Positions 25,870 to 38,800 of a stretch of 50,291 nucleotides of DNA are shown piece after piece. Numbering within the stretch: position 1 is the stretch's first letter; each line of letters begins with the position of its first letter. The stretch is from Treponema sp. (GTDB taxonomy: Bacteria; Spirochaetota; Spirochaetia; Treponematales; Breznakiellaceae). The notes under the pieces are model-generated. The model did no database searches and was not told the origin of the DNA. It saw nothing but the letters and a program-made list of their open reading frames with translations. Made by a program: the position numbers and the translations under genes. The stretch covers positions 1 through 50,291 of the forward strand of contig JAITNM010000096.1 of NCBI GenBank assembly GCA_031290475.1, given 5' to 3'.

Positions 25870-26646
25870 ATGGCGATTGAAAATGACTCTGAATTTTCAG
25901 GAAAAAAGATTTTTTTTCTTTACCCATCAAGTCTTATTCAGAATGAGATTGCCTATGAGCTGGTCCAGCAGGAATATGAGGTATACCTTATTAAAGATCA
26001 CCTCAAGATTAAGCGGGTTTTGAAAAAATTCCCCGATTCTATCGTTTTTATCAATGTTGATGACGGCGTGGATGAAAAAAGCTGGGAAGCCTGGATGAAG
26101 GGACTTTTGGCGGACCCCTTTACCGCACGGATCAAGCTTGGACTCTTAACCGCTATGCGTGATGAGGCGCTGGAAAAGAAGTTTTCCACAACCTTTAAGC
26201 TTCCCTGCGGGTATACAGAGGTGAGCAAGTCGGATCCCCTTAAAACGGTAAAAACTATTTTTGGTTATCTTTTGGCGGTTGAAGCCCGGGGACGGCGCAA
26301 ATACCTCCGGGCTTCTTCAGAGAACGATACCCAGATGACCATCAATATTCCCTATAACAGCCTCTTCCTTAAAGGGGTAATTAAGGACATCAGTGTGACC
26401 GGACTTTCCTGTGTTTTTCAGGAAGATCCCATGCTTGATAAAAATACCCTTTGCCAGGACATGCAGATAAAACTCCAGAGCATTATTCTGAAAACCGAGG
26501 CTATTTGCTTCGGTTCCCGCCCGGACGGCCTGCAGAAGATATACGTTTTTCTCTTTACCCAGCGCATCGACCCTGATGTACGGATCAAGATCCGTTCCTT
26601 TATCCAGTCCCTCATGCAGTCCAAGTTGGAAAAATTACTCAGATAA
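25870..26646 (+). CDS. PilZ-domain protein with receiver-like N-terminal region
   Basis: PilZ domains bind cyclic di-GMP. The C-terminal half shows both binding motifs: RRKYLR (about residue 142, RxxxR) and DISVTG (about residue 174, [DN]xSxxG). The N-terminal 130 residues (KIFFLYPSS, YEVYLI, DSIVFINVDDG, ARIKLGLLTAM) follow the beta-alpha rhythm of a response-regulator receiver fold, but the usual acidic pocket and phospho-Asp are not obvious, so it may be a degenerate receiver. 258 residues, cytoplasmic. It is the nearest regulatory gene to the giant secreted protein operon. Confidence 0.85.
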   Translation: MAIENDSEFSGKKIFFLYPSSLIQNEIAYELVQQEYEVYLIKDHLKIKRVLKKFPDSIVFINVDDGVDEKSWEAWMKGLLADPFTARIKLGLLTAMRDEALEKKFSTTFKLPCGYTEVSKSDPLKTVKTIFGYLLAVEARGRRKYLRASSENDTQMTINIPYNSLFLKGVIKDISVTGLSCVFQEDPMLDKNTLCQDMQIKLQSIILKTEAICFGSRPDGLQKIYVFLFTQRIDPDVRIKIRSFIQSLMQSKLEKLLR

Positions 26647-26648
26647 GT

Positions 26649-26789
26649 TCCGGTAAGGTTTCCCGGAGCGCGCTGAGAATATCGCTATCGTCGTATAACA
26701 CCGAAAAAGAAATTGATATTATCAACGAGAGATTACCGTTTATTATATCGGAGGTACGCCACAAGACATCAAACAGTACATTTGAATGA
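26649..26789 (+). pseudogene. 3' remnant of a cysteine desulfurase-like (class V aminotransferase) gene
   Basis: In the frame ending at TGA 26787-26789 the sequence reads SSGKVSRSALRISLSSYNTE followed by KEIDIINERLPFI. This matches the C-terminus of NifS/IscS-like enzymes, where an SSGK segment near the active-site cysteine loop is followed, after an intervening helix, by a [AI]-[LI]-R-[IV]-S-L-x-x-Y-N-T-x-x-E-[IV]-D block. Here the two pieces are joined directly, so an internal deletion is likely, and the first 350 or so residues are absent. The remaining 46 codons have no start. A decayed gene is the best explanation. Confidence 0.6.
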
Positions 26790-26790
26790 T

Positions 26791-26833
26791 TCGCAAGCGG
26801 GTTCTCTCTCATACCCAAGAACCCGCTTTGCGA
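26791..26833. terminator. Long hairpin between convergent genes, probable terminator of the giant gene
   Basis: TCGCAAGCGGGTTCT (26791-26805) pairs with AGAACCCGCTTTGCGA (26818-26833), 15 bp with one bulged T and a 12-base loop. It lies 12 bases beyond the stop of the giant gene. No T run follows on either strand, so it may be a processing or stability element. Confidence 0.5.
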
Positions 26834-26845
26834 GGGAAGATCATT

Positions 26846-29800
26846 TCATTCTGTTGCCTCCTCTTTTTTTCTTGTAATCCGGACTTCCTTTTCGGTACGG
26901 TATTCTATCTGACCGTCTGGGGTATAGAGTTCCAGCCTGAACCTGAGGACGGCAAGTTCGCTTTCCGGGGCTATGGTATACCGGTTCCCGTCTAATGAAA
27001 GCCAGCCTTCACCGGAATTTATCAGCCACCTTTTGCGCAGGGGCAGGCGGCGGCTCCATTGCCAGGGGCTTGCCTCGTACCCCAAGACAAGCAGGCTTCC
27101 CTCTTCATATTCATTGAAAGGATTAGTCTCCTTCCGGTAGAACCCTTCTAAGCCCTCATCCTGTTTCTCCTGCCTAATGTGTATATCTGCAAATATGGCC
27201 CCGGTCTTTTGGGCTGCGACGAAAGGCGGTAGATGTTTGCCCTGGGGAACGGCAATAGTTACCATGCTGTCCGCAAGGTATCGTTTCATGTACATTGAAT
27301 TTCCCTCCGGGTAATAGGTCCGGTTAATTCTGAGGCCCTCTTCCACAAGATTCCAGGAGGCGGGCGGCTCTATGCCATTGGGGAGGAAAAGATACACTAC
27401 AGCATCCTGGGTAACATGGAATTGGATAACGGTTTCTTCCCTTTCCTGTAAATCTTCAGGATTAAAGACAAGGTACTCAGCTCCAATAGTATATGAAGGA
27501 AGATTAGCCAGGGCGGTAGTAATTTTATCCTGCATGTCTGTTTTTGTATCAGGATTATTGTTATCAACATATAATAACGATACGCCGTTATGAAGGTTAT
27601 TTGCCGCAAAACGGGGTATGCCGTTAAAGGAGACTGAGGTGATTAAAGTCCCCTGGGGCCTGGAAGGATATGCAAAGAATGTACGGTTGCGCCATTCGCT
27701 GTAATTACCCGCATTGTCTTTTGCCCTGTACTGCAGCGTATAGATTCCTTCTTTAAGCATCAGGGTTTCTCTACAGATTTCCCTGGAAGAATCACTGTTC
27801 CATGAAAGGGAGTCCGCATCTCCTGCTGCGGCGCCTGTACTAACGGTCAAGGCGCTGTTATTAAGCCGATACTCAATTACCTCAACAGAGGACGCATGAT
27901 CTGTCGCAGTAATGGTTACTTCCCCTGTTTCATCATCAAATGACACATCTACTTGGGGCGGCTCGTAGTCGATCTTGATTTTACGGCTGCACAAAACTTC
28001 CCGGTTCCCCGCACGATCTACGGCGTACCAGGAAAAATTGTGTATTCCCTGGCTGCTGAATACTATCAGATCGGTTCCGCTGTTCCGGTTTGTCCAGATC
28101 CGGTCAATACCGGACATATCATCCCAGGCTTCAAGGCGTATTGATAACGGTGCGGTATACCAGCCGGTTTCCGGCTCTTTCTCTGAATATGTTATTTCGC
28201 TTCTTGGCGGTACAGTATCTACCTTTACTGAGAGATACTCTTGGGGACTCCGTAGACCGTGATTGTCGGTACTATAGGCGGTAATCTGATGTTCCCCTTC
28301 GGCAATGGTAAGGGGAGAAAAGGGATCCGCGAGTTCAAGGTCGTCTATCCAGGCCTTTGTTTCTGCAACGTAACTTTCCCGATCAAGCGAGCCGATGGTC
28401 AACACAGGAGCTGTAATGTACCAGCCATTGACGCCATCGGGTGTTTTGGGAGTAAGGCTGATGGTGAGTTCCGGGCCGTTCAGATTTGACGGGCCTCCAA
28501 AGGCATAGAGCATCCCGCTGTCATCTCCGGTAAAAATTTTCCCCCTGTAGAGGGCAAATGTACGGAAAGATTTCAATTCCTCCCAGATAGGGTTTCCGGT
28601 AAAGATATTTCTTAACATGAAACCGTTCTGGTCCATAATAAACACCCCATTCTTTCCCATGCCGATGTCCGCCGAAGCCCCCGGTACGCCCTTCCAGGCC
28701 TGCATCAAGTTGAGGTTGTCCCGGTTATAGACAGCTACCCTGCCGCTTTCAGAGAGGATCAGTATTTCCCCATTTAAGGCGATACGTGGCGGGGAATCAT
28801 GGGGAGAGCCGTGAGCCGGAGTTTTTGAAAGCCGGATAAGTTCACGGAGTTCCCGGTCCAGGACAAACAGGGCATTTTCTGTGACAACAGCCATGCCCCC
28901 TGCATCCGCGGCGGCGGCAAGGATCCTGCCGTCAAATTCAACGGAGAAGGGATTGCCGAGAACGGGAATAATTTTATTTTCCTGAATGATGTAAGCTGAA
29001 CCGTTCATCCAGATAACATCATTGCTATCTATATCAAATTTTTCTATACGATCACGCAGAAATCCTGTCAGTGTATCTATGACGAGGCCTTCTTCTTCAG
29101 TTTCGGCAAGCAGGATCTTTCCCGAAGAACTGAATGACTTTATCCCTTCCCGGCGCCATAGGAGGCGGCCAAGATCCGGTTCCCGGCTTTCAAGGATCCC
29201 TGTGGAACCAAGGGTATGGAGCCTTCCTCCGGCATATTCAACTTTGAGGTATTTTCCTTCCTGTTTCCAGATCGGTTTGCCGTCGGCGTTCCTTACAGCA
29301 TCAATACCTTCTTCTGATACCAGGAAGAGCTGTTCCTCCGCTGCAAGTATGGTTTTCAAAGCCGATTTGGTTTCCAGGGTAAAAAGCAGTTCGTTTCCGC
29401 CAGGCAGTTCCGTATGGACAGAGCGGTTTCTGCTGCCGTCTTTGGTCTCCGTTTCCCAGGTTTCCTCCCGTACTGTGATGACGTATTTCCGCGCACTTTT
29501 TCTTCCTGCCCTGTCCTGAACCTCAAATTCCACCCGGTATCGGCCTATATGCCGGGGCTTTCCGTGGATTTCGCCCTGCCTGTTAATATCCAGCCCTGGG
29601 GGCAATTCTCCGTCCTTTAAGCGGTATACGGCTTCACCGGTAATATTACCGCTTGAAAGTTTTGCATAATACTCAGTTTCCACGAGACCTTCCGGCAGTT
29701 CCGTTGTGGTAATTTCCGGAGCGCCTGTAATATGAACGGAAATTTCAGTATCCGCCTCAAAATTGCCGCTGATGCCCCGTACAAGTATTTTCCAGGTACC

Positions 29801-32800
29801 ATTAATAGTATTACTGTTTTCATGTATACCGATTTTGAGATTGACCGAATCATTTGGGATGACCGAGGTTCTGTCTAAAATTGCAGTTAATGGGGAATCG
29901 CTTGGGGTTTCAACCTTTAAGTTTACCATATCCGCCCTTCCTGAAAGGTAGAGAGGCAGGGTCCTGGTTTCTCCTGCGATCATTTCAAGATAAGATTCTC
30001 CGCTTTTCAGGGAAAATCCCCGTTCCCGCACCGTAAATGGGAGAAGGTTGCTTTCAATGGCGCTGTCCCTATTGTTTTGCGCCCGGATTGCCCGAATGAA
30101 GCCGGTTTTTCCGTTTTCGGGAAGGGTAAATACAATCTCAGAATTTTGCCAGGATGAATACGGGAGGGGAATTTCGTTAAGATACAGAGCGCCTTCATTC
30201 CCCAGATTGTAGCCGTACAGCCTGACTTCTGTTCCTGTAAATCCTGAGGCGGGCGATGCCGCGCTGAGATGGGGATCTTGACTGTTCTCAGTTACTACAG
30301 TAATAAGCTCTATGCCGTCGTCTACACACCCCTCTTCGCCATTAATAACTGTCCGGTAAATACCGGGCGCAGTGTTGCTGTCTGTAATAATCCGGACCCT
30401 GCCGTTTTGACCTGCGGGGATAACCGGAAGTTCAACCGAAAAACCTTCGGGTTTTTCTACTGTTTTGAAAGAAGCCTCTCCCTTCCATCCGTATATACTC
30501 CGTATTCCAAGCCAGTACTCCGCGGCGCCGCCCGGATTCGTTTCCACTGTCGGGGTATAAACGTTAGTGCGCCAGCCGGGAAGGGTTATCGTAATGGGAA
30601 CAGGCGCGGATTCACCGCCTTGTCCTGCCGCAGTAAGAAGGCGGATCCCGGCCTGTTTCTGCACAGGGAGCAGTATTTCGAGGGTGTTTCCTGTAAAGTC
30701 TTCACCTTTGGTTCTAAGGACAAGCTCTTTGCCATCAAGCAATATCCGTGTTCCCGGCGTAAATCCACTTCCATAAATAGTGATGATCCTTTCTTCTGAG
30801 CCGTCAATTTCTTTGGGATCAACAGTTTGAATTTCCGGTTTTGGCCATTTCACCGTTATCTCAATGACAAATGGCGCGTTTAATGAACCGTTTGCTTCGT
30901 TAACCGCCTCGCAGGAATAGGTATATACGCCGCTTACCATGTTCTCAGGAAGTCCCAAATGCCAGGGGATAACCAGAGCCTTCCCTTCAATTTTTACAGG
31001 ACCGTCAAAAAAGATAATCCCCTTGGATGGGTCCAGCGGCCCGTCTTGCCGCACAAGAATGTAGCCTGAAGAGTCATAGGTTTCCTGCCGTTCGCTGATG
31101 GATACTTCAATGTTTCCGTTAATAAGATTCCCGGGATAACCTATTGCCTTTAATAGTTTATTGGCAATAGAAGGTTTGTTGATAGATGGGCGTTCTGAGC
31201 CTACGGTAAGGCTTACCGGATTTGACCAGGAGCTTTCTTTCCCAAGATTGTCAATGGCGCATACCTGAAAGCTAACTTTATCCCCATGGGAAAATCCCGG
31301 AATACTAAGGGAAGTAATATCTCCTGCAAAAAACACAATGTCTGTATCTGTGGCGGAATTCATCATTCTGATGTTATAGCCGGAAGTTCTGGCGCCGTTG
31401 TTGTTATTCCAGCGCAGTGTTACAGTTCCCCGGTCAGTTTCAGCGATCCTAACCGGTTCGGGCTCATATAAAGGAAGTCCTCTCCGATCAACATATATTT
31501 TCCCCGGAGCATATGTTATGGGAGAAAATAGTCCGTCTTCGGTGACAAGTTCCGCCGAAATCAGGTATTCGCCATCGGGGATGTCTTCTACAGGGACTGG
31601 TATAGCAAAACTACCGTTCTGGTTTACCGGAAAGGTTCCCAATTCCAGGCCGGGCATTTCCGAATTTTCCTGAGCTTTTACTATAATGCCGAGGGCATTC
31701 TTTTCGGTTTTACCTTTTAGCATGAATGTTTCTTGTACCAGCTCGGTTCCGGGAACGGGTTCAGTTATTTCAAGTAATGGAAGGGCTTGGCCGCCTAAAA
31801 CTGTTATCTCATAAGTGTTTTCTTCGGCATTTGATACACGGATTTTCCATAAACCGCTTTCGGGCTTGTAAATTATAAGGGCATTCACATTTTCATAGAG
31901 CACTGTTTCTGTTCCACCATCTCCTTCCCGGTATTCTTTTCCGGAAGGAGAGATCGCGGTAAGTACCGGATCTCCTTCTATATAGGCAAGGAGGAAAACC
32001 AGCCTTTCCAGGTTCTCATCGCCGACAAAGGCGGTGTAGTCTGTCTCTTCAGGCCCAATCCGATCCGATGTGTCAGTGGAAACAAAGGACATATTTGTTT
32101 CGGCGTGCGGCGCTGCTATTTTTAGCAGAACTGGTGCAGACCAACTGGGTTTCTCAATAGTATATTTTGAAACATCACCGATAACAAAATTTCCGGGACC
32201 GACAAATACCCCTTTTTCCCCCAGTATGGGCAGATCTATAGTGGTTTTAAATCCGGCGCTGCCGTTGTTAAATACGCCAAATTCCGAATTTGTTTTCATA
32301 AGCCATAGATCGTCGGGCGGTACATATATATCGATACCAAGAATGTTATAGTGGCTAATTATGCCTCTGGGCATCCTGAATTCAACATACGCTCTTCCTG
32401 AGAATATGAGTTTTCCGTTTTTAGTGAAGATATAGATATCTGTACTACCCCGGGCAAATTTCAATTCTATTTGTGTGCCTGTATAAAAACCGTTGGCGTT
32501 CATGGCTGCAGAAGCGCTGCTGTTGATATTCATGGATCCCTTGAGAATCAAAGCGTCTCCCTGCATAGCCCAGTTTGCGTTATTTATATCCACCCATGTG
32601 TTTGGGTTCATTTGAATATAGCTGCCGCCGTAACCATCGCCTATATACATCCCCAGCTTAAGGCGGGGCCCTTTAGGTTCAAATAGTTTTTGTAATTTTG
32701 ACGGAAGTTCATTAGGAGGACCATAGGTTATGCCGCCCGAAACCCCATTGATGTAAAGTCCTGAATTTCCCAGGGGGATGCCGCCCGTGCCGATGATCCA

Positions 32801-35800
32801 GGAAAATTCCGCCTGTTTCAGGCCGATGGGATATATTTCGGAACGATTGGCAAAAAGGAGGGTTGCGCCGATGGTTCCCGCCCTTGGGATTACCACAGTG
32901 CCCCCGCCGCCTATGATATACTCTTTGCCGTCTATGTAGAAGGTAACGAAAATATTACTAAAGGATAATTGGCTGATTTTAAAATCCGGAAGCCTGAAGG
33001 TACCGCCCTTTACCTCTATTCCTTTTGTCGAAGATAATTTTACTTCCGGAAGCGACAGCGATACGCCTTTCATAAAATCCGGCGTCTTTAGGTTTACTAA
33101 AGAAAAGCCGATCCTGTTACTTGTAAATTCCAGAGTGGGATTATACATTTCCAGTATAAATCCTGCAACATTTACTTCGAATTTTGGCAGCTCAATATCC
33201 CCCAGGAATTTTCCGTTGTAGGGATCAAATTGGGCGTTTTTGATGGCGATTTCTTTTCCTCCCCAGGATCCAAAAGCAGACGGCAGCTGTAATCGGCATG
33301 ATTTGAGGCTAACATAATACTGGCCGCCGGCATTTTTTTCGAAATAAAGAGAATCGATTTTTACACTAAACCCCGCCAATTCAATATTCATTTTTCCAAG
33401 ACCGCCCTGAATTTCGAGGATTTGTCCGTTCCATCCAAGTTTTAAAACAGTAAGATCGAAGCCGGTCTCCGCAAGTCCTTTAGGATAACTGGCAGGCAAA
33501 GTTGCGTTGGCGCTTAATGTAATGGCAGTATCGTTCAGTGCAAGAGTATTAACTCTGATTCCTATACCGCCGAGGATTTCAAAATACAAAGAACCGCTGA
33601 ATCCCGCATCAAAAGATTGTAACCCTGTACGGGTAGATAGTTTAAATCTGTTTATGTAAAATTCAGAATCTTTTAGCGAATTCGGAAGAGCCGGGGCAAT
33701 AAGCTTTAATTTTCCTGATATATCAATAATGAATTCTTCACCAGTTCCCATGCTAAAAGTCAATGCGCAATCTTTTATTTCGACATAATTGAAGATCTTG
33801 GCGTTTAATTTTGATACGCCGATATCAATATTTTTAATCTTCCCATCAGTATTGATGCTGAAATTCCCTATTTTGATTTCAAGTCCTCTAAGCCCATTAG
33901 GGAAATTATCCGGCAGTAAAAGAGTTCCCGAAATATCAATTCCCATAGGGGTATTTTCTTCTTTCAAGAGCTCAAGGCGGGCTCCCTTCATTTGTAATGA
34001 ATTGAAAAGTTTTTGATTGGGGATATCGACGCTTGCGTATGCTGTTTTTATGCCCATAAGAGTATCCAGGGATACTGCGATCCGGGTTTTAAGTCCGCCG
34101 ATTCCTTGGGGGAATTTTCCTTCCGGAAAAATAACTGTTCCGGCCAGGGCGAAATCGAAATAATTCACTTGCCGGGTTATGCTCACCACTGTATCCGAAA
34201 TCTGAATTGAATTAAGGAGCGTATAAACTGCCCCCGGTGTTGTAGCATAAGAGGCGCTGAAGGAACTGATGCCGCCGTCAAAGTCTATCCTAAAATCCTT
34301 AATCGACGCGGTTTGTCCTGCAAGGTATCCAGGGAAGCTTGAAGGAAGAATTATACCTCCTGATACGCACAGCCCGCCATTCTGTTTTTCTCCGTCCCAG
34401 TCAACAAAAATTTTGATTCCGGAAAATTTAACTACGCTGATTTCCAGGGAAGGAAATGATGCTTCCGCTTCAAACCGGCTGATGCCGGGCTTTTCGGTAT
34501 TAATAATAAAGTTCTTAATTTTTAACGATGATTCCGCCATGGTTCCGGGCATATTACTGCTCAATAGAATATCCCCGGTAATTGATACTTCAAGACCGGT
34601 TCTGTCATTTTTATTTAATGACAGGCTGCCGTTCTGTAAGAATATTCCTTTTCTTGATGGCAGTACCGCTCCTTCAAGATTATTTAAAGTTACGGCTACT
34701 GTTCCCAGCGATCCATCTCTTGTGATTTCAAAGGTCGTAATTTTTACTGTTTTGCCGGCAATAAACGGGGGCATTCCTGTTTCAGGAAAGACGGCGGAGC
34801 CTCCAAAGCTGAAGCTTCGTTCTTTGTTAATACTGAAACTGGACAGGACAAACTTAATACCCCGAAATTGCATGGTCAGGGCGGTTTCCGCATAAATTCT
34901 ATCAAAATCGAATTCACCCTTTAATGGATTAAACCGTATTTGTTCAATAACCAGCTCATTGGCTTCAAATTCTGAAGGGAAATGAAACATGCTGTTGTTT
35001 ATCAGAATCCAGGGTTGATTATCAATATAACGGACAGCCAAGCCCTTACACGTTAAAGCCCAGGCATCCAGAAAAGGAATAGTAAACTCATCTTCTGTAA
35101 ACACGTAAAATGAAGTAATATTTCCACTAAGGTCCGCCGTAAAATCCTGAATTAAGATACTTCGGCCTGAAAGTATTCCCGGTAACGTTATGGGGAGGTT
35201 AACCGTCCCGCTTAAATTAACTATTCCGTTTTGAATTGAAAAGTTATCCAATGCAAAACCCATTCCCCAGAAATTAACCGGGTCAATAGAAGAGTTTTCA
35301 ATGGCAAGGCTGCCGTCGGAAAGGCGTATGCCGTGAATACGGAGTTCCGTTCCTTCCATAGTTGCGGGAAGAGTTACCCCCGCTTCACGGATAAACAAGC
35401 CGTTATTATCGAAGGTGAGTCCTTCAAATCCGAACGTAAAACCGCCTAAGTCCGCCTCATATTGCTCAATTTCCATATTTACAGAAAATTTTCCGTCGGT
35501 TTTAAATTGTACAATTGGAAAGTGCAGGGTGTGTTTATCGAAAGGCTTGGGCATCGTAACCGCAACGCTCCCTTCAAATCCGTTCTCAGAGAACCGGGAT
35601 TCGGTTAACTTAACCACCGCTCCAAATAGTGATAGTATTTCTGTGTTCTGTTGAAGGGTAACTGTTTCGGGCAAAAGGCCAGCGCTATTATATTTGAGTC
35701 TTCCAAATTCTATCTCATACCCCCGGTAGCTTGCCTTGTTTGAGACTGATGTCAGGCCGTTATATTCAAAACTGAAGCCTGTTCCGGAAATTTCCCAGCC

Positions 35801-38800
35801 CGCATACGTGTACCGCCCTTCCCCGGCAGGGGCTTCTCCGGTTACGGCAAAGCCCGCAATGAGTTTTATGCCCTTTCCGGTAATTGGTATTTTGATATCT
35901 TCGTCCCACCAGACGGCGCTGAGGGAACCTGTAAGCCATATCCCCTCCTGGTCGATGAGACGGGAATCGCTATCTACCCGGTACCCGTTGGAGGCGGTAA
36001 ACCGGCTCTTCCCGGAACCGGGTTCAGCTTCTACTACATTTCCCTGGGAATTAAACCGGGTTTTGCCGAAATCCATTGCGGTTTTTCCGTTAAATGACAG
36101 ATCTATCCGGGGCGTCTCGCAGGAGAGGACATAATTGCCTCCCAGCTTTTCCAATTCCGCTTCCGGGAGTTCTACCGGAATATCAAAGATAGTGATACTG
36201 TGGTTAATCTCTCCTGATTTGCCGCTTAAAAAATTTCCATCCGCAGCAATCCTGCTTTCAGGAAAATCGATAGTAAGGCTGCCAAGTTTTTCAGGAAGCT
36301 GTAATATACCTGCTCCCTGAAGATAACCTTTGTATTGTGAAGAAACAATTCCGCCAGAGTCCAGTAATTCAGAAGTGAGTACAGGTTTCAGGTTCTTATA
36401 GGCAATACGCCAGCCGTTTATGGTAAATACGGGCGATTCCTTTGAGGGATTAATGCCTAACACGGACTTCTCGTTAAAACTAAAATTATCAAAATTAAGA
36501 ACCGCAGGTTCCATGCCGGAGATGCTGCTTGATCTCAAGTGTCCTATCTTTATGTGGCTTCCCAGAAATTCAATATTTTCGGCAGTATAAGAGAAACCCC
36601 CCAAATTAATATTTTGATTTTTCGGCAATGTTCCTGCCATTTCACCGGTATACTCAAATTGTACCTTTGGAAATTCCCAGCTTTCCCTGCCGCTGGAGTC
36701 CTTTATTGTAAAACCCAAAGGAACTGCTACAGTTCCGAATACGCCTTCTCCGGTAATGATTCCACCTTTTATATAAAGAGAAGTTCCGTAGGGCGTTTCC
36801 ACAAAATACTCTTCTGTAATAGTTCCTTCGGCGTATATCTCGTCCTTGTGCGTATGTACAAGCCCTAGGTTGATGAACCGGCGGCGATCTCCTTTATGAA
36901 CAATAAGTCCCTGGCTGATAAATATTCCCCTTTCCGTAAACCGGGAAGAAAGGGCAATAATGGAAAATCCATGAATTGTGGTAGTAAAATTCTGTATATT
37001 TCCTCCTGTTTCCCAGTCCAATCCTTGATTGGTAAGAATAAAATCATCAACATTAATTTCTCCATAAGTATCCGAAATCAGCGTCCCCGAAATATACAGT
37101 TTTCCGTCGAGGCCGAATTTGACGCCGTGGGATTCGAAGACGCCGCCAGGACCTTTACAGCTTATTTGATTGGTGTAAAAATCGGCGCCTGCATACACCA
37201 ATCCGTTTTGACTATCAATGGTGAAATTCCGTATTGTAAGTTCTTGAGGTTCATAACTTTGCGGCAGCTTAAGCACTGCCTCATAAATGTCAAGATAATG
37301 CCCCCGAATTCCCGCTGCCTTTATGCCATAAACCGTTCCGCGTAAATCCAGAGTTAAAGGATTATCCGGCCTTATGGTAATGACTCCCAGAACATTACTG
37401 GAATGCGCTTCGGCTCGTCCTTCCGCAATTTCAAGTTCCAGGCCGCCATTTTTATCGGCAAGTAAAATGCCATGTTTTCCCAGTTCTGCGGCATTAAAGG
37501 AAAGGGCGTCCCCAAAAAGCCACTCTCTGGCCGATTGAATCCTAAGCTTTTCCGCCTGCGTAATAGTAAATCCAGGAACAGTCCCGCTGCCCGCAAACAG
37601 GCCTTCTCCATTAAGAGAACTTGACGTTCTAATCTCTGCGGTATCTCCAATAACTCCGGTACCGCTTAAGAACCGGATCACCGGGGGGAACCCAAGCTGT
37701 GTTTTGCCGATAGTTATCGTACGGTTTTCTTCAATATTTTGGATTATAAGAGGTCGAGTGTATTTACTGTCTTCAAGGCCGATTCCCATTTCCCTGTCAA
37801 AGATTATACGGTTTCCCTCTATTTGAAATCCATCGGCTTCTACTTCAAATCGCGAAACTCTGCTTTTTCCTGACATAGGAAGATTCTCTTTCGTTGTTAT
37901 TTCATCAAGCTGGATGGTTTTCATAAAGTTCTTTTTTTCAATGCCATTTGTTGTTGTGATTTCATAGATAGAAAGCTGTGCCGGTATTTCAAGCTGGATA
38001 TCTTCAAAGATGTCCGTCCCGGAACCGGTAATTCGTTTTCCGGAAAGGCCAAAACCATTAATATTTTCAGAATAGGATAAAGTATAATTAGCCGGGAGTG
38101 TACGGTTATCCAAAGCAAAACGTTTATACGCTTCACTCTGGTTCCCTGCCCGGTCAAAGGCGATTATATGAACAGTATAGATCGCCGTATTGTCCAGTTG
38201 ATCCGTTGTGAATTCACCGGCTGCCGGGTCAATGTAAAGGGAACGGATTATTTTATTAACAGAATTTATTTCTTCAGAAATGATCAGGTTAAGATAATCA
38301 AGTCCTGATTCATTATCCTGAATCGTTCCCCATGTAATTTTTTTGGCATCTTCCATCCCGGAAGGAACTTCGCTGACCGTTATTGCCCCCTCCCCGGCAG
38401 GAATGAATATAGGACGGGCAAAATCACTCTGAATAGCCGTGGCTGTAATCTTTCGGTTTCCTGCATAGTCTATAGCGCAAACGGCGACTTGAAGTTTACC
38501 TGAGGAAAGTCCGCCAAGAAAAGATTTCAGATCCACCTCTGTCTCGTTATCCGTTGTTTTAATCCACGATGATAGATCGCATACCCTTAATTCCTCTTCT
38601 TCCGTGGGCAGATGGACATCACCGGCTGTAATAAAATACCGGTATTCGGCGACGCCAGTCATATCGGCAGGTTTGTTCCACATGACCCGGGCATATCTTT
38701 CTTTATACCATTCACCGGCAGACGCCTGGGGAGCCACGGTAATTCGCAGGTTTACTGGAGCGGCGCTGTCTATCCTGAACTGGTATTGGGTTTCTGTACT

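Noticed and set aside
34269-34895. Plus-strand open frame of 208 codons opposite the giant gene
   Set aside because: No Shine-Dalgarno site, no family features, and it lies fully inside the continuous minus-strand frame with its regular repeats.
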